Positions 1 through 10,881 of a stretch of 64,000 bases of DNA are shown piece after piece. Positions within the stretch are counted from its first letter, which is position 1, and each line of letters begins with the position of its first letter. This DNA comes from Ectobius pallidus (lineage: Eukaryota; Arthropoda; Insecta; Blattodea; Ectobiidae). The DNA lies in the NCBI GenBank assembly GCA_964059195.1, contig CAXKWD010000006.1, positions 65,365,073-65,429,072 on the forward strand. The letters run 5' to 3'. The position numbers were made by a program, and so were the translations under genes. The notes beneath the pieces were generated by a model, which saw only the letters and a program-made list of their open reading frames with translations, was not told where the DNA came from and searched no databases.

Positions 1-679
1 TTCAGTTTGAACTCACAACTTAATTCAATTTTCTGTCGTGTCATAGCATCATAATGCTTTAGCAAATTCCAACTTTTATTTTTTCAGTAATATCATCAGA
101 TCCCGAGACAGAGCTTTTTTATGACTTTCATTGCGTTTAAATATTTATTGTTAGTACGAATCAATTTATATGATTTGTAGGTATGCATTTGAAATTCGAC
201 AGTACCTTTCCATGTATCGAATAATAATACATATTAAAATATTAATATTTATTAAAAAAAAAACACAAAGAATCTTTTGTATTAGCGGTTTGATGCAAAC
301 TCAAATTCCAGAAAAAAATTGATCGTAATTATTGATTTATTAATTATTCCATATATGAGTTATGACTCTCATTCCGGAAACATGCGAGCTTAGGGATCTC
401 ACACAACACGACAATTTTGCGACATGACAAGATTCTGTATAAAGTGAGGAAAATTAGACTTTTTAAAGAAACAATACAATGTCATGCGACATAGGGTACC
501 AGACTTCAAATTCACATTGCATAATGGCAGTATGCAGCAGAAACTAAAACAGAGACCAGCAATATGATGCAATACTATTAATGAACACAGCAGAAAAGAA
601 CACATTAAGAGCTATATGAGGAAAAAAGAGGCAATAAGACAACAATTTGGAATAGCCTACAAGAAATAGCGAAATTTGC
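1..679. other. Unassigned AT-rich DNA
   Basis: No gene, RNA or repeat that I can support. Short open frames here are not protein-like and show no conserved motif. Confidence 0.5.
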
Positions 680-742
680 AGGAGAGAGAGACAGAGACAA
701 AGAGAGACAGACAGACAGAGACAGAGAGAGAGAGACAGACAG

Positions 743-781
<39 letters not shown>
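680..781 (+). repeat. (GA)n/(GACA)n purine microsatellite
   Basis: A purine tract mixing GAGA and GACA units ends in about 15 uninterrupted AG units at 750-781. It is low-complexity DNA. The open frames it creates on both strands (Arg/Glu-rich or Ser/Leu-rich) are artefacts. Confidence 0.95.
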
Positions 782-784
<3 letters not shown>

Positions 785-1473
785 AAGCCCTTAGACCAAG
801 CCGAAGAAAGAAGATTATTAAATTCTGCACGGAATATGAAACCACGAGGCAAAAGAGAGAGTGATCGACCTAAGAACCTGCTTACACTAAAGAAGATAAA
901 GAAGACATCATCTCGTATATGATGTATATTAGGCCTATCTATATTTTACGTTTAACACTTCAGTAGCTTAATAATACTGCATATGATAGTTGTCTTAAAG
1001 TGGTAAGACTGTACACATTTTTCCCTCTTGTTGTTGTACCTTTGCAATCTGATATTTTAATCTTTTTTATTTAATTTATTTTATCAGTAGTTATAAGAAT
1101 ATTACAAAAAAAATGATTTAATTAGTGCAATAATGGATATAAAAATCAAGGTTAATGTCGGGAGTTTTAAGAAAACTAAACAAGAAAGTAGCATAAGGGA
1201 CCATACAAAATAGTTATTCGAACCCTACACTAAACTGTACTTCCCAGCTGCTGTTTGAAGTGTTAAAAATCATGTACGTAGAATTGTTGAGCTCGATCGA
1301 TAAAATAATTTTATAATACCTTTTCAACCTTTTTCTTATTTATTTATTTAGTTAGGCCGTTCGGTTTCATACAACTATCAACAGGGCATCTTGCTTTACT
1401 TGAGCATGCACGGCTTCAAGGCTCCTCCTCTGGTTTTGTTTGATGTTTTCCCTTTCTCCCCCTCTCCCTCTCC

Positions 1474-1476
<3 letters not shown>
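782..1476. other. Unassigned DNA
   Basis: AT-rich sequence between two microsatellites. I see no coding signal, tRNA-like box or repeat edge. One AGGCCT word lies at 931-936. Confidence 0.45.

Positions 1477-1524
<48 letters not shown>
1477..1524 (+). repeat. (TC)n microsatellite
   Basis: About 24 uninterrupted TC units sit in a longer pyrimidine-rich stretch (about 1440-1600). The Ser/Leu frames read from it are artefacts of the repeat. Confidence 0.95.
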
Positions 1525-1526
<2 letters not shown>

Positions 1527-2286
1527 TCTTCCTCTCTCCCGTCTTTTACACTCTATATTCCGCTTTTCCTCCCTCTCTTCCTCTCCTTTATCTTTCCCAC
1601 CTGCAGGGAATATTTACTAGTCACCATCTCAGCAAGCATTCAGGAAAAGGTTTATTTTTTTCCACTTATTATACCATACTGAACTGAACAGGTACTAAGC
1701 CTATAGAAGTTTAGCAATTATACGAAAAAAGACAATAATATTGTGCAATTAAATGTTTAACTTTTAAAAGTTATTGACTTAAGACCGAATATTCAGGTTT
1801 TAATTAGTAACTTTAATTACATACATTTTGTGTAAACCATTTCTCTTCAGTATCGTTATAGGCTAAATATAGTAATAATGTAATAGTTTTATTCCTTCAT
1901 TCTGTGAGCAGAGAAACTGGAGTAATGTAATAGACGATATTTTGATCTCGTCTGAAGTCTTGACAGTGTCACCGTTAAGATCAGCTCAGGGTTTCATCTT
2001 ATCTGTAACATTAGAGGAGACTGTGATAAGTTGAGCAATAGAATTCAATTGAAATGCCTTTCGCTCTGTTAAGGGAGGGATTGGAGGGGAGTATTCATAG
2101 CTCTGTGATCGACCTTGCACTTGTGTGTGACTGAACAGTCTCTTGTGACTTTCCCCACTCTCTCTGCTTGCCTTGTGTGACTAACAAAGAGTTTGGAAAT
2201 ACACATAGATGTAGTACTAAAGAGGTACACATCAGCTGTAAAACTGTGTATACCACGAACATCTCTGTAGAAAAATATATTTTCTT
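1525..2286. other. Unassigned DNA
   Basis: I see nothing beyond the pyrimidine-rich shoulder of the upstream microsatellite. Confidence 0.45.
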
Positions 2287-2298
2287 AGTGTGTGTGTG

Positions 2299-2362
<64 letters not shown>

Positions 2363-2379
2363 TATATATATGTATATAT
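2287..2379 (+). repeat. (TG)n-(TA)n compound microsatellite
   Basis: Seven TG units lead into more than 25 TA units, with short CA interruptions at the 3' side. The long TA core is self-complementary and can extrude as a hairpin. The Tyr/Ile frames across it are artefacts. Confidence 0.95.
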
Positions 2380-2808
2380 TTGAGAATACGTTCATCAGAA
2401 ACATTCTTCTACATTATTTTTACATTTTCATAATTCACAAAAAAGGGTTGATGATATCAAATTGTATATTAATGGTGACATGCTTCCAGAATCAAATTCC
2501 ACAGCTTTTCTTTCATATGATACCGGTAACTTAGATTTTAAAGATATTGGAATAAAGTAATTTTGAAACATCATTCTTCAACCTATGTTTTCAGAAATTT
2601 AAGAATTGTATTGACTCAAAAACAGCCTAGGCCCTGTTCATGTTGAATCCCATGTGAGAAACGATAGGCATATTTGATTTTGGGGCTATTTTATCGTAGC
2701 GCCAAGTGTTTTTATGGCACAAATCACAATCATTACACAATCATGTAAAGAATATTTCATTCTTTTTAACATTTGACTATTTCTGTAGGCCTACTTGATC
2801 CAAGATGA

Positions 2809-2892
2809 GTACGGAGCAAAAGTAATCAACTGAATGTGAAAGGACAAAGCACAGTTCACAAGAGTTAGTTTTGAGACGGATTAGTTGATTAC
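2809..2892. repeat. Short inverted-repeat element (MITE-like)
   Basis: A perfect 10-bp inverted repeat, GTAATCAACT (2822-2831) and AGTTGATTAC (2883-2892), encloses about 50 bp. The left arm extends outward through GGAGCAAAAGTAA, a word also present at the left end of the inverted-repeat element at 61037. This suggests two decayed copies of one short DNA element. No target-site duplication is visible, so the borders are approximate. Confidence 0.35.
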
Positions 2893-2939
2893 ATACAGTA
2901 AAGTCAATTTGTGTCAAACTTTTTTTAAGTTTAAGTCTT

Positions 2940-3010
2940 GTGATTTAGAGGTTAGTATTGCTAGATACACTGGCAAGGGTACCGGGTTTGATTCCCAACT
3001 CGCCAAGTGA
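2940..3010 (+). mobile_element. Possible tRNA-like SINE head
   Basis: A B-box-like GGGTTTGATTCCC (2984-2996) follows a weak A-box-like stretch. It resembles the internal polymerase III promoter of tRNA-derived SINEs, but it does not fold as an intact tRNA and no tail or duplication is visible. Confidence 0.3.
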
Positions 3011-3439
3011 AATTTTGTGTAAGGGGATTATCCTAACTCTATCATAGTGATAAACATATGTACTCAAACATACCTCTAATCACTTTGAAATGAATCTTCT
3101 GATCCATAATTAATGATCAATTCAGCAACCTGTTCCTTCCTGTTATCGACATCCCAGAATCTTGGTTCTTCTTTTTGAATAACACGATTTACACAATCCT
3201 GCTACAGTTTGCTCGTTATGCTTTGCACTGCTTCAACGAGAAGGCACTTTACACTTCACACATATGTTTCATATAATATTTTTTTCTACGATAAGGAAAA
3301 ATACAAGAAAATCCGTAAAAAATGCTATAATTAATTTTATTTCAAAAAGCTATTGGGTACAGTTACAAACAGCTAGTTGGATTGGGTACGGTGTACCAAA
3401 CTTATAAAATTAATAACCTTTTAATGTGGATGGCGTTCT

Positions 3440-3745
3440 ATAGTCCTACATCTATTATATGCGCATGCACCAGCAGTCGCTGATACCAAGACAGAATCTT
3501 GCATCAAAACCAAGCTACCTGATGAATTTCGTTAGTCTATATTAAGAAATAAATAGGAAATATACATTATGAGATTTAGATTGTAAACTTCAGCTAGCAA
3601 ATATGATTACATTCCATTTCCTGCGGTAATTGATATATCAAAAGTTACAGGCTGTGGTACAATGTTGCATTTGTGCGATAAGTATTGCGGTAAGATAGGT
3701 TGCTGGCATTGGGTGTTGGAAGTTCGATTCACCATGCTGGCATGG
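3440..3745 (+). repeat. Dispersed repeat family C, copy 1
   Basis: This stretch aligns, with gaps, to 51553-51815 in the same orientation. Shared landmarks in order are GTCGCTGATACCAAGA-type sequence, CTTGCA, CTAGCTRCCTGAT, TTAGCAAATATGA, a TATATCAAAAG stretch, GGCTGTG and GCGGTAAG. Near its 3' end is GTTCGATTC, which could be a polymerase III B box. The family is unknown to me; it could be an old SINE or a MITE. Confidence 0.6.
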
Positions 3746-4741
3746 ACGGGAAATGATGAAATCTTCTCTGTACGTAGTGTATAAACAAGAATTTAGGACC
3801 TTTATGGATGATAAATAGGCTTACCATGTTTACCGTGCTTTCTGCGTTTAAAAATAAATTAATTTTGTCCTCCAAAACCATTGCGAGAATATATAACATA
3901 GAAAATACTAGTTTAACATGGATTTCCTTAGTGCCCAGTATTATTAAATACTCAATTTGATTGTGATTTAATGACATTCGTATATCAGTGGTTCATGATA
4001 ATCCCGTGTTATGGGTATGCTTTATGGACAGCGACCTGAATAATCTATTTTATTATCCTTCCATGAAACAATATACATATTATAGGTTCCATGATGATTT
4101 GTCATTTTTATTTTCTTTCGCAGGTAAGTTGATGCGCCTTCAGGATTTGGTGGTTCTGGGATTCCTTCCAGCAATAGGAAGTTGTAGCAACTGAATCTGT
4201 AAGTCATGATGAGCTGTTAATCGTTTATTCTTTACGAAAAATCAGTCGATTCTGTTCTGATCCGCATACTTTACAAAATATTGGTGCAGTACTTCTCTGG
4301 TAATGTGAGCAGGGAACTTCTGGTTGCACAAACTGTCAGACAATCTGTCGTATTATAAGCTCCTTTCCCACTAGAGGATGTTGTCCTATTTAGGATCTCA
4401 AGTAAATTATGACATTGCAGTTAAGAACTTTATGCTTATTCCAGAGTTAATGAAATTCTCGATTATATCTGCTATATTCAGTATCCAATTGTAGAACAGT
4501 GCAAATACGAATAATTGTTTTGGTAACCTTTTTTTTCGAAAATTAAAGAGCAATGAATTGATCTCATCGAATAATCTCAACTTTAAAAGTCAAGTAGGTT
4601 TCTATAAATTTCGGGGCTGAGACAAATTTTATTAGCAGATATATGTTTTAAAATATTCAAAATAGATAATATAGTCCTATAGACGAAAACTGATTATATT
4701 GTAAGGGATAACATTGGAAAAACCTAATTAATACAGTCACT
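3746..4741. other. Unassigned DNA
   Basis: No supported feature. The frames on both strands around 3730-4210 lack recognisable motifs. Confidence 0.4.
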
Positions 4742-4745
4742 TTAA

Positions 4746-4972
4746 CCTTCCTACCAGCATGTTATCATTGTTACACTGAGTACCGCTGGGGTGATAAAAA
4801 CCTCAAGTAATTTGATGGCATATATTGGTAGAATTGCAATTTGTTATAATTAATTGACGTAGAAGCATACATTTTTACCTTGAAAACAGGAAAAGTAAGC
4901 ATTTTTACACCAAGTTAAATTCAAAGAAAAAATTTGAATGGGGTCATATTGACCCCAATGATACCAGGGAGG
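4746..4972. mobile_element. Short TTAA-flanked element, possibly piggyBac-type MITE
   Basis: TTAA at 4742-4745 and at 4973-4976 flank 227 bp. The ends are short imperfect inverted repeats: CCTTCCT on the left, and CCTCCCT when the right end is read inward. Near the right end is the palindrome GGGGTCA-TAT-TGACCCC (4940-4956). TTAA is the target of piggyBac and Kolobok transposases, and CCY-type ends favour piggyBac. It has no coding capacity. The short ends make the call tentative. Confidence 0.5.
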
Positions 4973-4976
4973 TTAA

Positions 4977-6639
4977 GTTCTCACTTTTCTGATTTAGAAG
5001 ATTTGTATCCACACACTTTAGAAGTTTTACTCTAGTTTAAGTTAACAAACTCTTTGTTCTGCACTTGTCTCTGGTGATTCTATTCTTGCAAGTATTCTCC
5101 CGGGCAGAAAGAGAATCAATGTTCCCGAAGCCACTATCAAATTATCCGACCCGTCTTTACCTTCCCCCTCTCCTCTTGTGTAATAAGTCACCCTTCTGTC
5201 GCTACTTCTCGGGGCGTGCAGTAGCCCGAAGCATTTGATAATTGTGTGGTTCCTCGTGGAATCAAGGGAAGGAGGGGTGAAAACAACAGGGAGTCCCATA
5301 GCTCCGATGTTTGGTCTATTAAGCGCGAGAATAAATCAGACGAACGACGCTGTTTGAAGATTGCGGCTTGTAGATCCCCTAAGTGGTCGATTTATTGTAT
5401 AGGACCCCAGTGACAGAATCTGGATTAGAGTCTTTACTGACCAGCTCTTCCCAAAATCAAGGGCTTATTCTTTCCTTTTCTAGTTGGCTATTGGTGATCA
5501 TCTTTTACTTAACGCTTTGCACCTAAAAATGTGTATTCTTAACGCTTCAAATTGAGCAAGAAACTTAAATTCTTCCATGTGGAAACAAATCGATTGAAAT
5601 AAGTGGCACGTTCTAGTAATGCATATAATGTAAAAAGTATTCACGGCGTTTATAAAGTATCAGACATAGATTTTTAAAATATTTTCGAGATTTGAGATCA
5701 TTTATATACAGAATTTAAGTTTTGAATAATTATATTTTTCTGCTGGTAATATCTATAATTTTCACATAAGCGAGTACTTCATTAATTCGTACAAATGGGT
5801 ATAAATGAGTATAAATTGTCTATGGGTAAAATCAAGATCATAGAAATTTAGTATATTCCTTTAAGTGATGTTTTCCAAAATATTTTTAAAATGTAAAAAT
5901 AATACAGCAATTTCTGATTTCCGGTAAAATACTGAAAATAACTTTTATCAAGTATGACTTTTCAGTTAAAATTCCTCAATTATGTTCGTGATAAAGATGA
6001 CATGATTTTGTGGTAGAAATTGTTAAATGGTTTCTGAAATTTTCAATTAACTAGTAAATTTTAAATTTAGATTATATTTCAGACACTTCCAGTACTGCTA
6101 TTAGGGCCTATCAGTTATCACAAAAAAGAAGACACCTAGTGAAAAGGATGATTGTGAATAATCTTTGGAATAAATAAAACTCCTGGAACCAGTACCTCAC
6201 TTCAGCCTGAAGGCATGAAAGAGATTAGTTGATGAAGAACGTTCACTTTTGAACAAATATATTTGCATGCCCTACTTTATAAGTTTCAGTGTTCACATCT
6301 CAAAATAAATATTGGTTTAATTATGTGAAAACTCCCTTTTATATAGTTATATGTGTTTTCGCATCATCTGTTTTGTAGATAAACAACCAGCATTTCTTCA
6401 ATGAAACGTGCAGAAAATTATTTCTAGGAAGTATACACAAACTGCAGACGTTGCTTTGACGAAGCATGGCTGAACTATACTACTCGAAAGAGTCAAGTAA
6501 AAAAGTTTTATCATCAAAACTAAAACATTAATATATACTGATGTAAAGCAAAAGGACTACTTCCAAGAAATCTAATCGTAATATTGTCGCAACCAGGGAG
6601 TCAGAAAAGCTTTCAATGCACGCAGCGGCAGTTTAATTT
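4977..6639. other. Unassigned DNA with one GC-richer island
   Basis: Mostly AT-rich. About 5040-5340 is clearly richer in G+C than its surroundings and holds an 85-codon minus-strand frame that starts on a common codon but matches nothing I know. It could be a fragment of an unrecognised element or an exon; I cannot decide. Confidence 0.35.
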
Positions 6640-6708
6640 ACTATACAAAAAGTAAATTTTGTTTCGTGGTTATAGTCAGTCAACTGAGAGTCTTTAATCT
6701 AATAATAG

Positions 6709-7705
6709 AGATACTCAACAAAGATTTTGTGTGTATTCATTAAATCGAACCCTGTAAACATAGCCTTAACTATCAATTAAACTGAACCATGTATTTGGGG
6801 GTTGAACTGTAATATAAATAAAAAAAATTATAAGCATTCCTAGGACTAGATCGGGGATGTCTCTAAGCCTAAGAATCAGTAAAGGCTATCAAAAGGCTTG
6901 CTCAGTGGCATTTCTCTTTACTGAAACAAAACAACAAAAAAGTAAGGTAAGTTTTGCGTTCCGTGGAAATATTCAGTATACTGAGAGTTTTAACCTGACT
7001 ATTCCACTCATACGCCGCGTGTTTGATATTGATCAATAACGTTAAGCAATTCCTCGGACATAGGCCAATCACGATCGTTTATCTTACAAAATGCTTGTAT
7101 TAATACGAGGATGCAATTTAAACTGATAAAATCTTTATAGGACACATAAGGCATTAAGGTGCGTCATATGCTGCCATTAAGCAGAATGAAAACACATTAT
7201 GTTATGCAACATAACTTGTTTGTAAATTGAAATAATATAAATGTCCATTGATTAAAAACACAATTTCGATTCGGTGCAAGCCAGTTCGTGTGCTTTTATA
7301 GCGTTTTGACTTAAGCAACTACAACGCTGCCCTCCATCCTGTGATGCGCACTATTGGTAGCATTGGGAACTCGGATCGATTCGTCGAATCGATTCATGGA
7401 CTGTTCATTCATCTAGTATGCCGTGATCTTACGGCTGACACAATATTGACAACAAAGTAAAAAATAATAATTATTTACAAAATCATTACATAATTATTCA
7501 TGGAATAGTATTAATAAATCCTACTCGAGGTTACGAATTTCATCAGATAAATATATCGATAAACTAGTTATATCTCATGGGATTACCTATGATAATGTAT
7601 GGCATAGAAATACTCTACGAAGATTTTGTTAGTGTTATTATACCGAACCCTTCATACAAATAATTATTAATCATCCAGACTTTATTAAATTGCGTGGGGG
7701 TTGAA
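6709..7705 (+). repeat. Pair of diverged direct repeats
   Basis: The blocks 6709-6810 and 7604-7705 align over about 100 bp, sharing ATACTC, AAGATTTTGT, a CGAACCCT core and GGGGGTTGAACT at the same spacing. A shorter, weaker pair (about 6640-6705 and 6936-7000) shares CGTGG, TCAGT and ACTGAGAGT. The repeats look like remnants of one old element or of an old local duplication. Confidence 0.45.
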
Positions 7706-7720
7706 CTCTGCTCAGTTAAT

Positions 7721-9422
7721 AATAATATTATACACACCTGGTAATATTAATTACAAGAAAAGAAAACCATTATATGGCCTTACTATACATGAATGGTAGG
7801 CCTACATGTCTATTATGTTATTTTGTTTTTGGTGAAGAAATGGGGTTTGGGATGAGACGTAGCGTTCGTATGTTTCCATTACATTTAAATCCCTGGGCGG
7901 GGCGGTGTGATTAATGCGAAACACCACTTGGAATATGTCATGCAGGCGCTATGTGATGCATAACCATTATGTGCTCTCATCATCATCATATCAGTAGTAA
8001 ACATATTAAATTTATTATAATGCATGTTTGATGTCTCAGCCAAGAGTGCACTCTGTCCCAAGAAATTACCTCCAGTCTCATGTAATTAGGGCAATTTTTT
8101 CCTGACATTAACTCAGGACACTTATTGTGTGGATGAACTATTTAAAATATTCTGAGGGAAACACATTTGTATAGCTTAAAGTAACTATATAAAAAAAAAG
8201 TCGCTAGAATAGGCTACCTTTATAATTATCCTTCCTTTAACCTAGATATTATCATGTTTCTCCCGCAATTGCCTGAAAGTTGGTTATAGAAACACACCAT
8301 GTTCGCAGCACCACACATGAAGTTTTTAAACGTAATATAATATATTAATATAATATTATGAAATAGTATATAAATATTTAATATTATATTGTAAACTCAA
8401 CTCAACGAAACTCAAATACAACGTGACCTATCGTAATGTACTGTAAATACAATACTCAATATAATGCATGTTATAAGAAATTCATTATATTTTTTTTAAC
8501 CTTTCGAATCTGAAAGTTGAGCTTCCAATATTAGAGCAAATATTTCAATCATATGTCAATGCAACGCTTTATAGGAGTTCAAATCAAGTCTGTTGAAAAA
8601 AAAGGGGTTCAAAAACTTCATTCTGTTTTATGTGTAGTACAATAATATTCTAAAAATATATCTCCTTCACTCTGTGAAATTTATTGTTGTAAACACAAGG
8701 TATATTATTTTTCATTTCCAAAAACCCAAATTTTGTTTTTGTACATTACAATGGCCACGGGAGCCGAAAGTGTTAAAATACAGTCACACTACAAAGTACA
8801 GGAAATACTTAAGTAATTTATTTATACATTGTTTACTCCAGGCTCTTTTTTTACCCCCCAAAAATCACGAACCTTCGGTTTTCTAGGCATACTTTATGCT
8901 CTAGATAAAATTGCTGGCTTTATTATCACCCCAATAAGCATCAAATTAAATTATGTTTGGCAATATTGTGAATACGGTATATTTTACTGAGTTGTAATTG
9001 CAATTTAAAAAAATCCCTTTAGGCAGGCCTACAGGCTGAGGTAGATTTCAAAGTGCTTTTGGTTTAATTTATTATCGCTGCTCAGCACTCTTCTTTTTTA
9101 GCCTTGGCATGGCAAACCCGCAGTAATAAGAACTGAATTCGGTAAAGAGGAAGAGCCTACAATCATTTGTTTTGACAACAAGAATAGGATATAATATTCT
9201 GGGAGGCCGTGCGCAAGATCAGCAATGAATAAAATTAGCAAAACCGCTAAACAAGACAAAATTATGATATAATAATTCTTTTAAGTGTTATTATTTTCAA
9301 ACATTAAAATCTCGCGTCATAAGAGAGCTATCAAGAAACTAGTTATTGATTTGTAGAGTACTCATCAAGAGCTTTTCAACGATACCCCACAAGGCGTGGT
9401 TTCAAAAGTTTCGAATTTTCAT
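7721..9422. other. Unassigned DNA
   Basis: No supported gene or element. An AT-only stretch at 8330-8400 has self-complementary TAATATTA words. Confidence 0.4.
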
Positions 9423-9462
9423 CCCCCCACCCCCACCCCCACCCTCACCCCCACCCTCACTC
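9423..9462 (+). repeat. C-rich tract (G-quadruplex potential on the minus strand)
   Basis: At least six runs of three or more C are separated by A or TCA. The complementary strand therefore has more than four G-runs with one- to three-base loops, which satisfies the usual G-quadruplex pattern. A Pro-rich frame across it is an artefact. Confidence 0.8.
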
Positions 9463-9710
9463 GAACCCCCGAATCGTTGGTGTCACTGTGAACTTCATAG
9501 GGAGTACTCTAATTTATTCAAACAAAGTTTCCCTCTATACTTCATAGGGGCCGAGATATACATTTTTAAAAATTTCAACCCCCTCCCCCGACCACCCCCT
9601 TGGGCCAATTTTGCTCATTAACGAACTTGTCCGAACTATTGGGCCTAGAAATAACATATTAAAATTTGGTTCAAATATCTTCAAAAATACGGCCGCTATC
9701 GTGTAAAGAT

Positions 9711-9749
9711 ATAAATATATATATAAATATACGTATATATATATATATA
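9711..9749 (+). repeat. (TA)n microsatellite
   Basis: An interrupted TA array, followed a little downstream by a 12-T run (about 9762-9773). Confidence 0.85.
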
Positions 9750-10028
9750 AATATCACAAATTTTTTTTTTTTTGAACGGGCGGTGGTTTCTTACTTAGGG
9801 GAGCATGAAACGTAAAGATATGAAAGAATTTTTCGAAAATCATGACATGGTATCCATTGCAATAGGTAGATTTTTCTTCGAAATCTACCTAAAAGTAATA
9901 TTTTCTGCAGTACGATAGCTTTAAGTGATATTTTGATTTCACTGTTACCAAAACTATTAATTTGTCCCTCGTTTGTTCAACGTCGTGAAGTGCATAGTAA
10001 TGTAAGCACTTGGTTCCAAGATGGAAAT

Positions 10029-10240
10029 TAGCGCAATTGGTATGGTACTGGCTTTCTGTTCTCTAGGTCGCGGCTTCAAACGCAGCCTAGGAGTCGCAGT
10101 TTAGGTCGATGGCATTTCTATATGCTTAAATATAACTCGTCACATCTGTAGATTTACAAACATGCACAATAAAATTCCGGCACACCGACGACAATCGCAG
10201 ACCTAAGCTGCAGTACACCCCTTCGTTAAACATCCATAAA
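10029..10240 (+). mobile_element. tRNA-derived SINE, family 1, copy 1
   Basis: The head carries an A-box-like TAGCGCAATTGG and a degenerate B box, GGCTTCAAACG. The body then matches the copies at 23611 and 53365: GTAGATTTACA, AAATTCCGGCACACCG and a CAGTACA-CCC word followed by GTTAAA. This head-body order is that of a polymerase III-transcribed SINE moved by a LINE in trans. The 3' end is approximate. Confidence 0.7.
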
Positions 10241-10765
10241 ACCAATGAAAGCAAAGATAGGAATTGTTTGCTGGAGTAGGTTGTCATAAATTACGTAGAA
10301 CTCTGTCCAAAACCTTCTTGTCCAATATGCTTTCTACTCATTCAGGACAGTAGCCTGCACTTTCTTAATTTTTTCGTGGAAGACCCGGGCTCCTAATTCT
10401 TTCTAATTTACTATCGCTTTTATATTACTATTGTGGATATGATGGACAACACATTGGTGAAAAAAAATATAGGCCAAACAGAATGCTTAAACAAGATGTG
10501 CTGTTTCTCATATATTATTTTTATTTTTCTTCAGATACTTCAAATTTTGATTTGTATTATTTTGAATTCGCCCGGGGCGTGGGTCGTTTAAATATCCCTA
10601 AAAGGGAAGTAAAACTAATTCAAAGGAAGAAAGATTATTTCGAATTCTCTTAAGTTGAGCTCAAAGAATGTATGGCTGCAATTTCTAAGACATGTATGAA
10701 AACTGTATCGTTTAATCCATTTTTCGATTCCTTGCGAAGGCTAATTTAACAAATATTGATTGTTA

Positions 10766-10870
10766 TTTACTACTTACTCAATGGCAATAGACAATTCCTA
10801 AGGAAGCTAAAGGAATATTATCTATTTTATGGAACCCGAAGGTTCATTGCCGCGCTTACCTGAGCCCGCC
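10766..10870 (-). mobile_element. 105-bp LINE 3' end with target-site duplications
   Basis: An 11-bp direct repeat, ATTGATTGTTA, lies at 10755-10765 and 10871-10881. The enclosed 105 bp, read on the minus strand, matches the last part of the element at 25597-25848, sharing GTAAGCGCGGCAATGAACC, GGAATATT-type and TCTATTGCCATTGAGTAA sequence. It is an extremely 5'-truncated retrotransposition product of an RTE-type LINE, or of a SINE that shares its tail. It has no coding capacity. Confidence 0.8.
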
Positions 10871-10881
10871 ATTGATTGTTA

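Noticed and set aside
676..864. Open frames across the GA, CT and TA microsatellites (also at 1391-1687, 2095-2534 and 51152-51413)
   Set aside because: Their composition is set by the simple repeat; nothing protein-like lies outside it.
5042..5299. 85-codon minus-strand frame in a GC-richer island
   Set aside because: No recognisable motif, and the frame has no support from neighbouring exons; recorded only as unassigned DNA.
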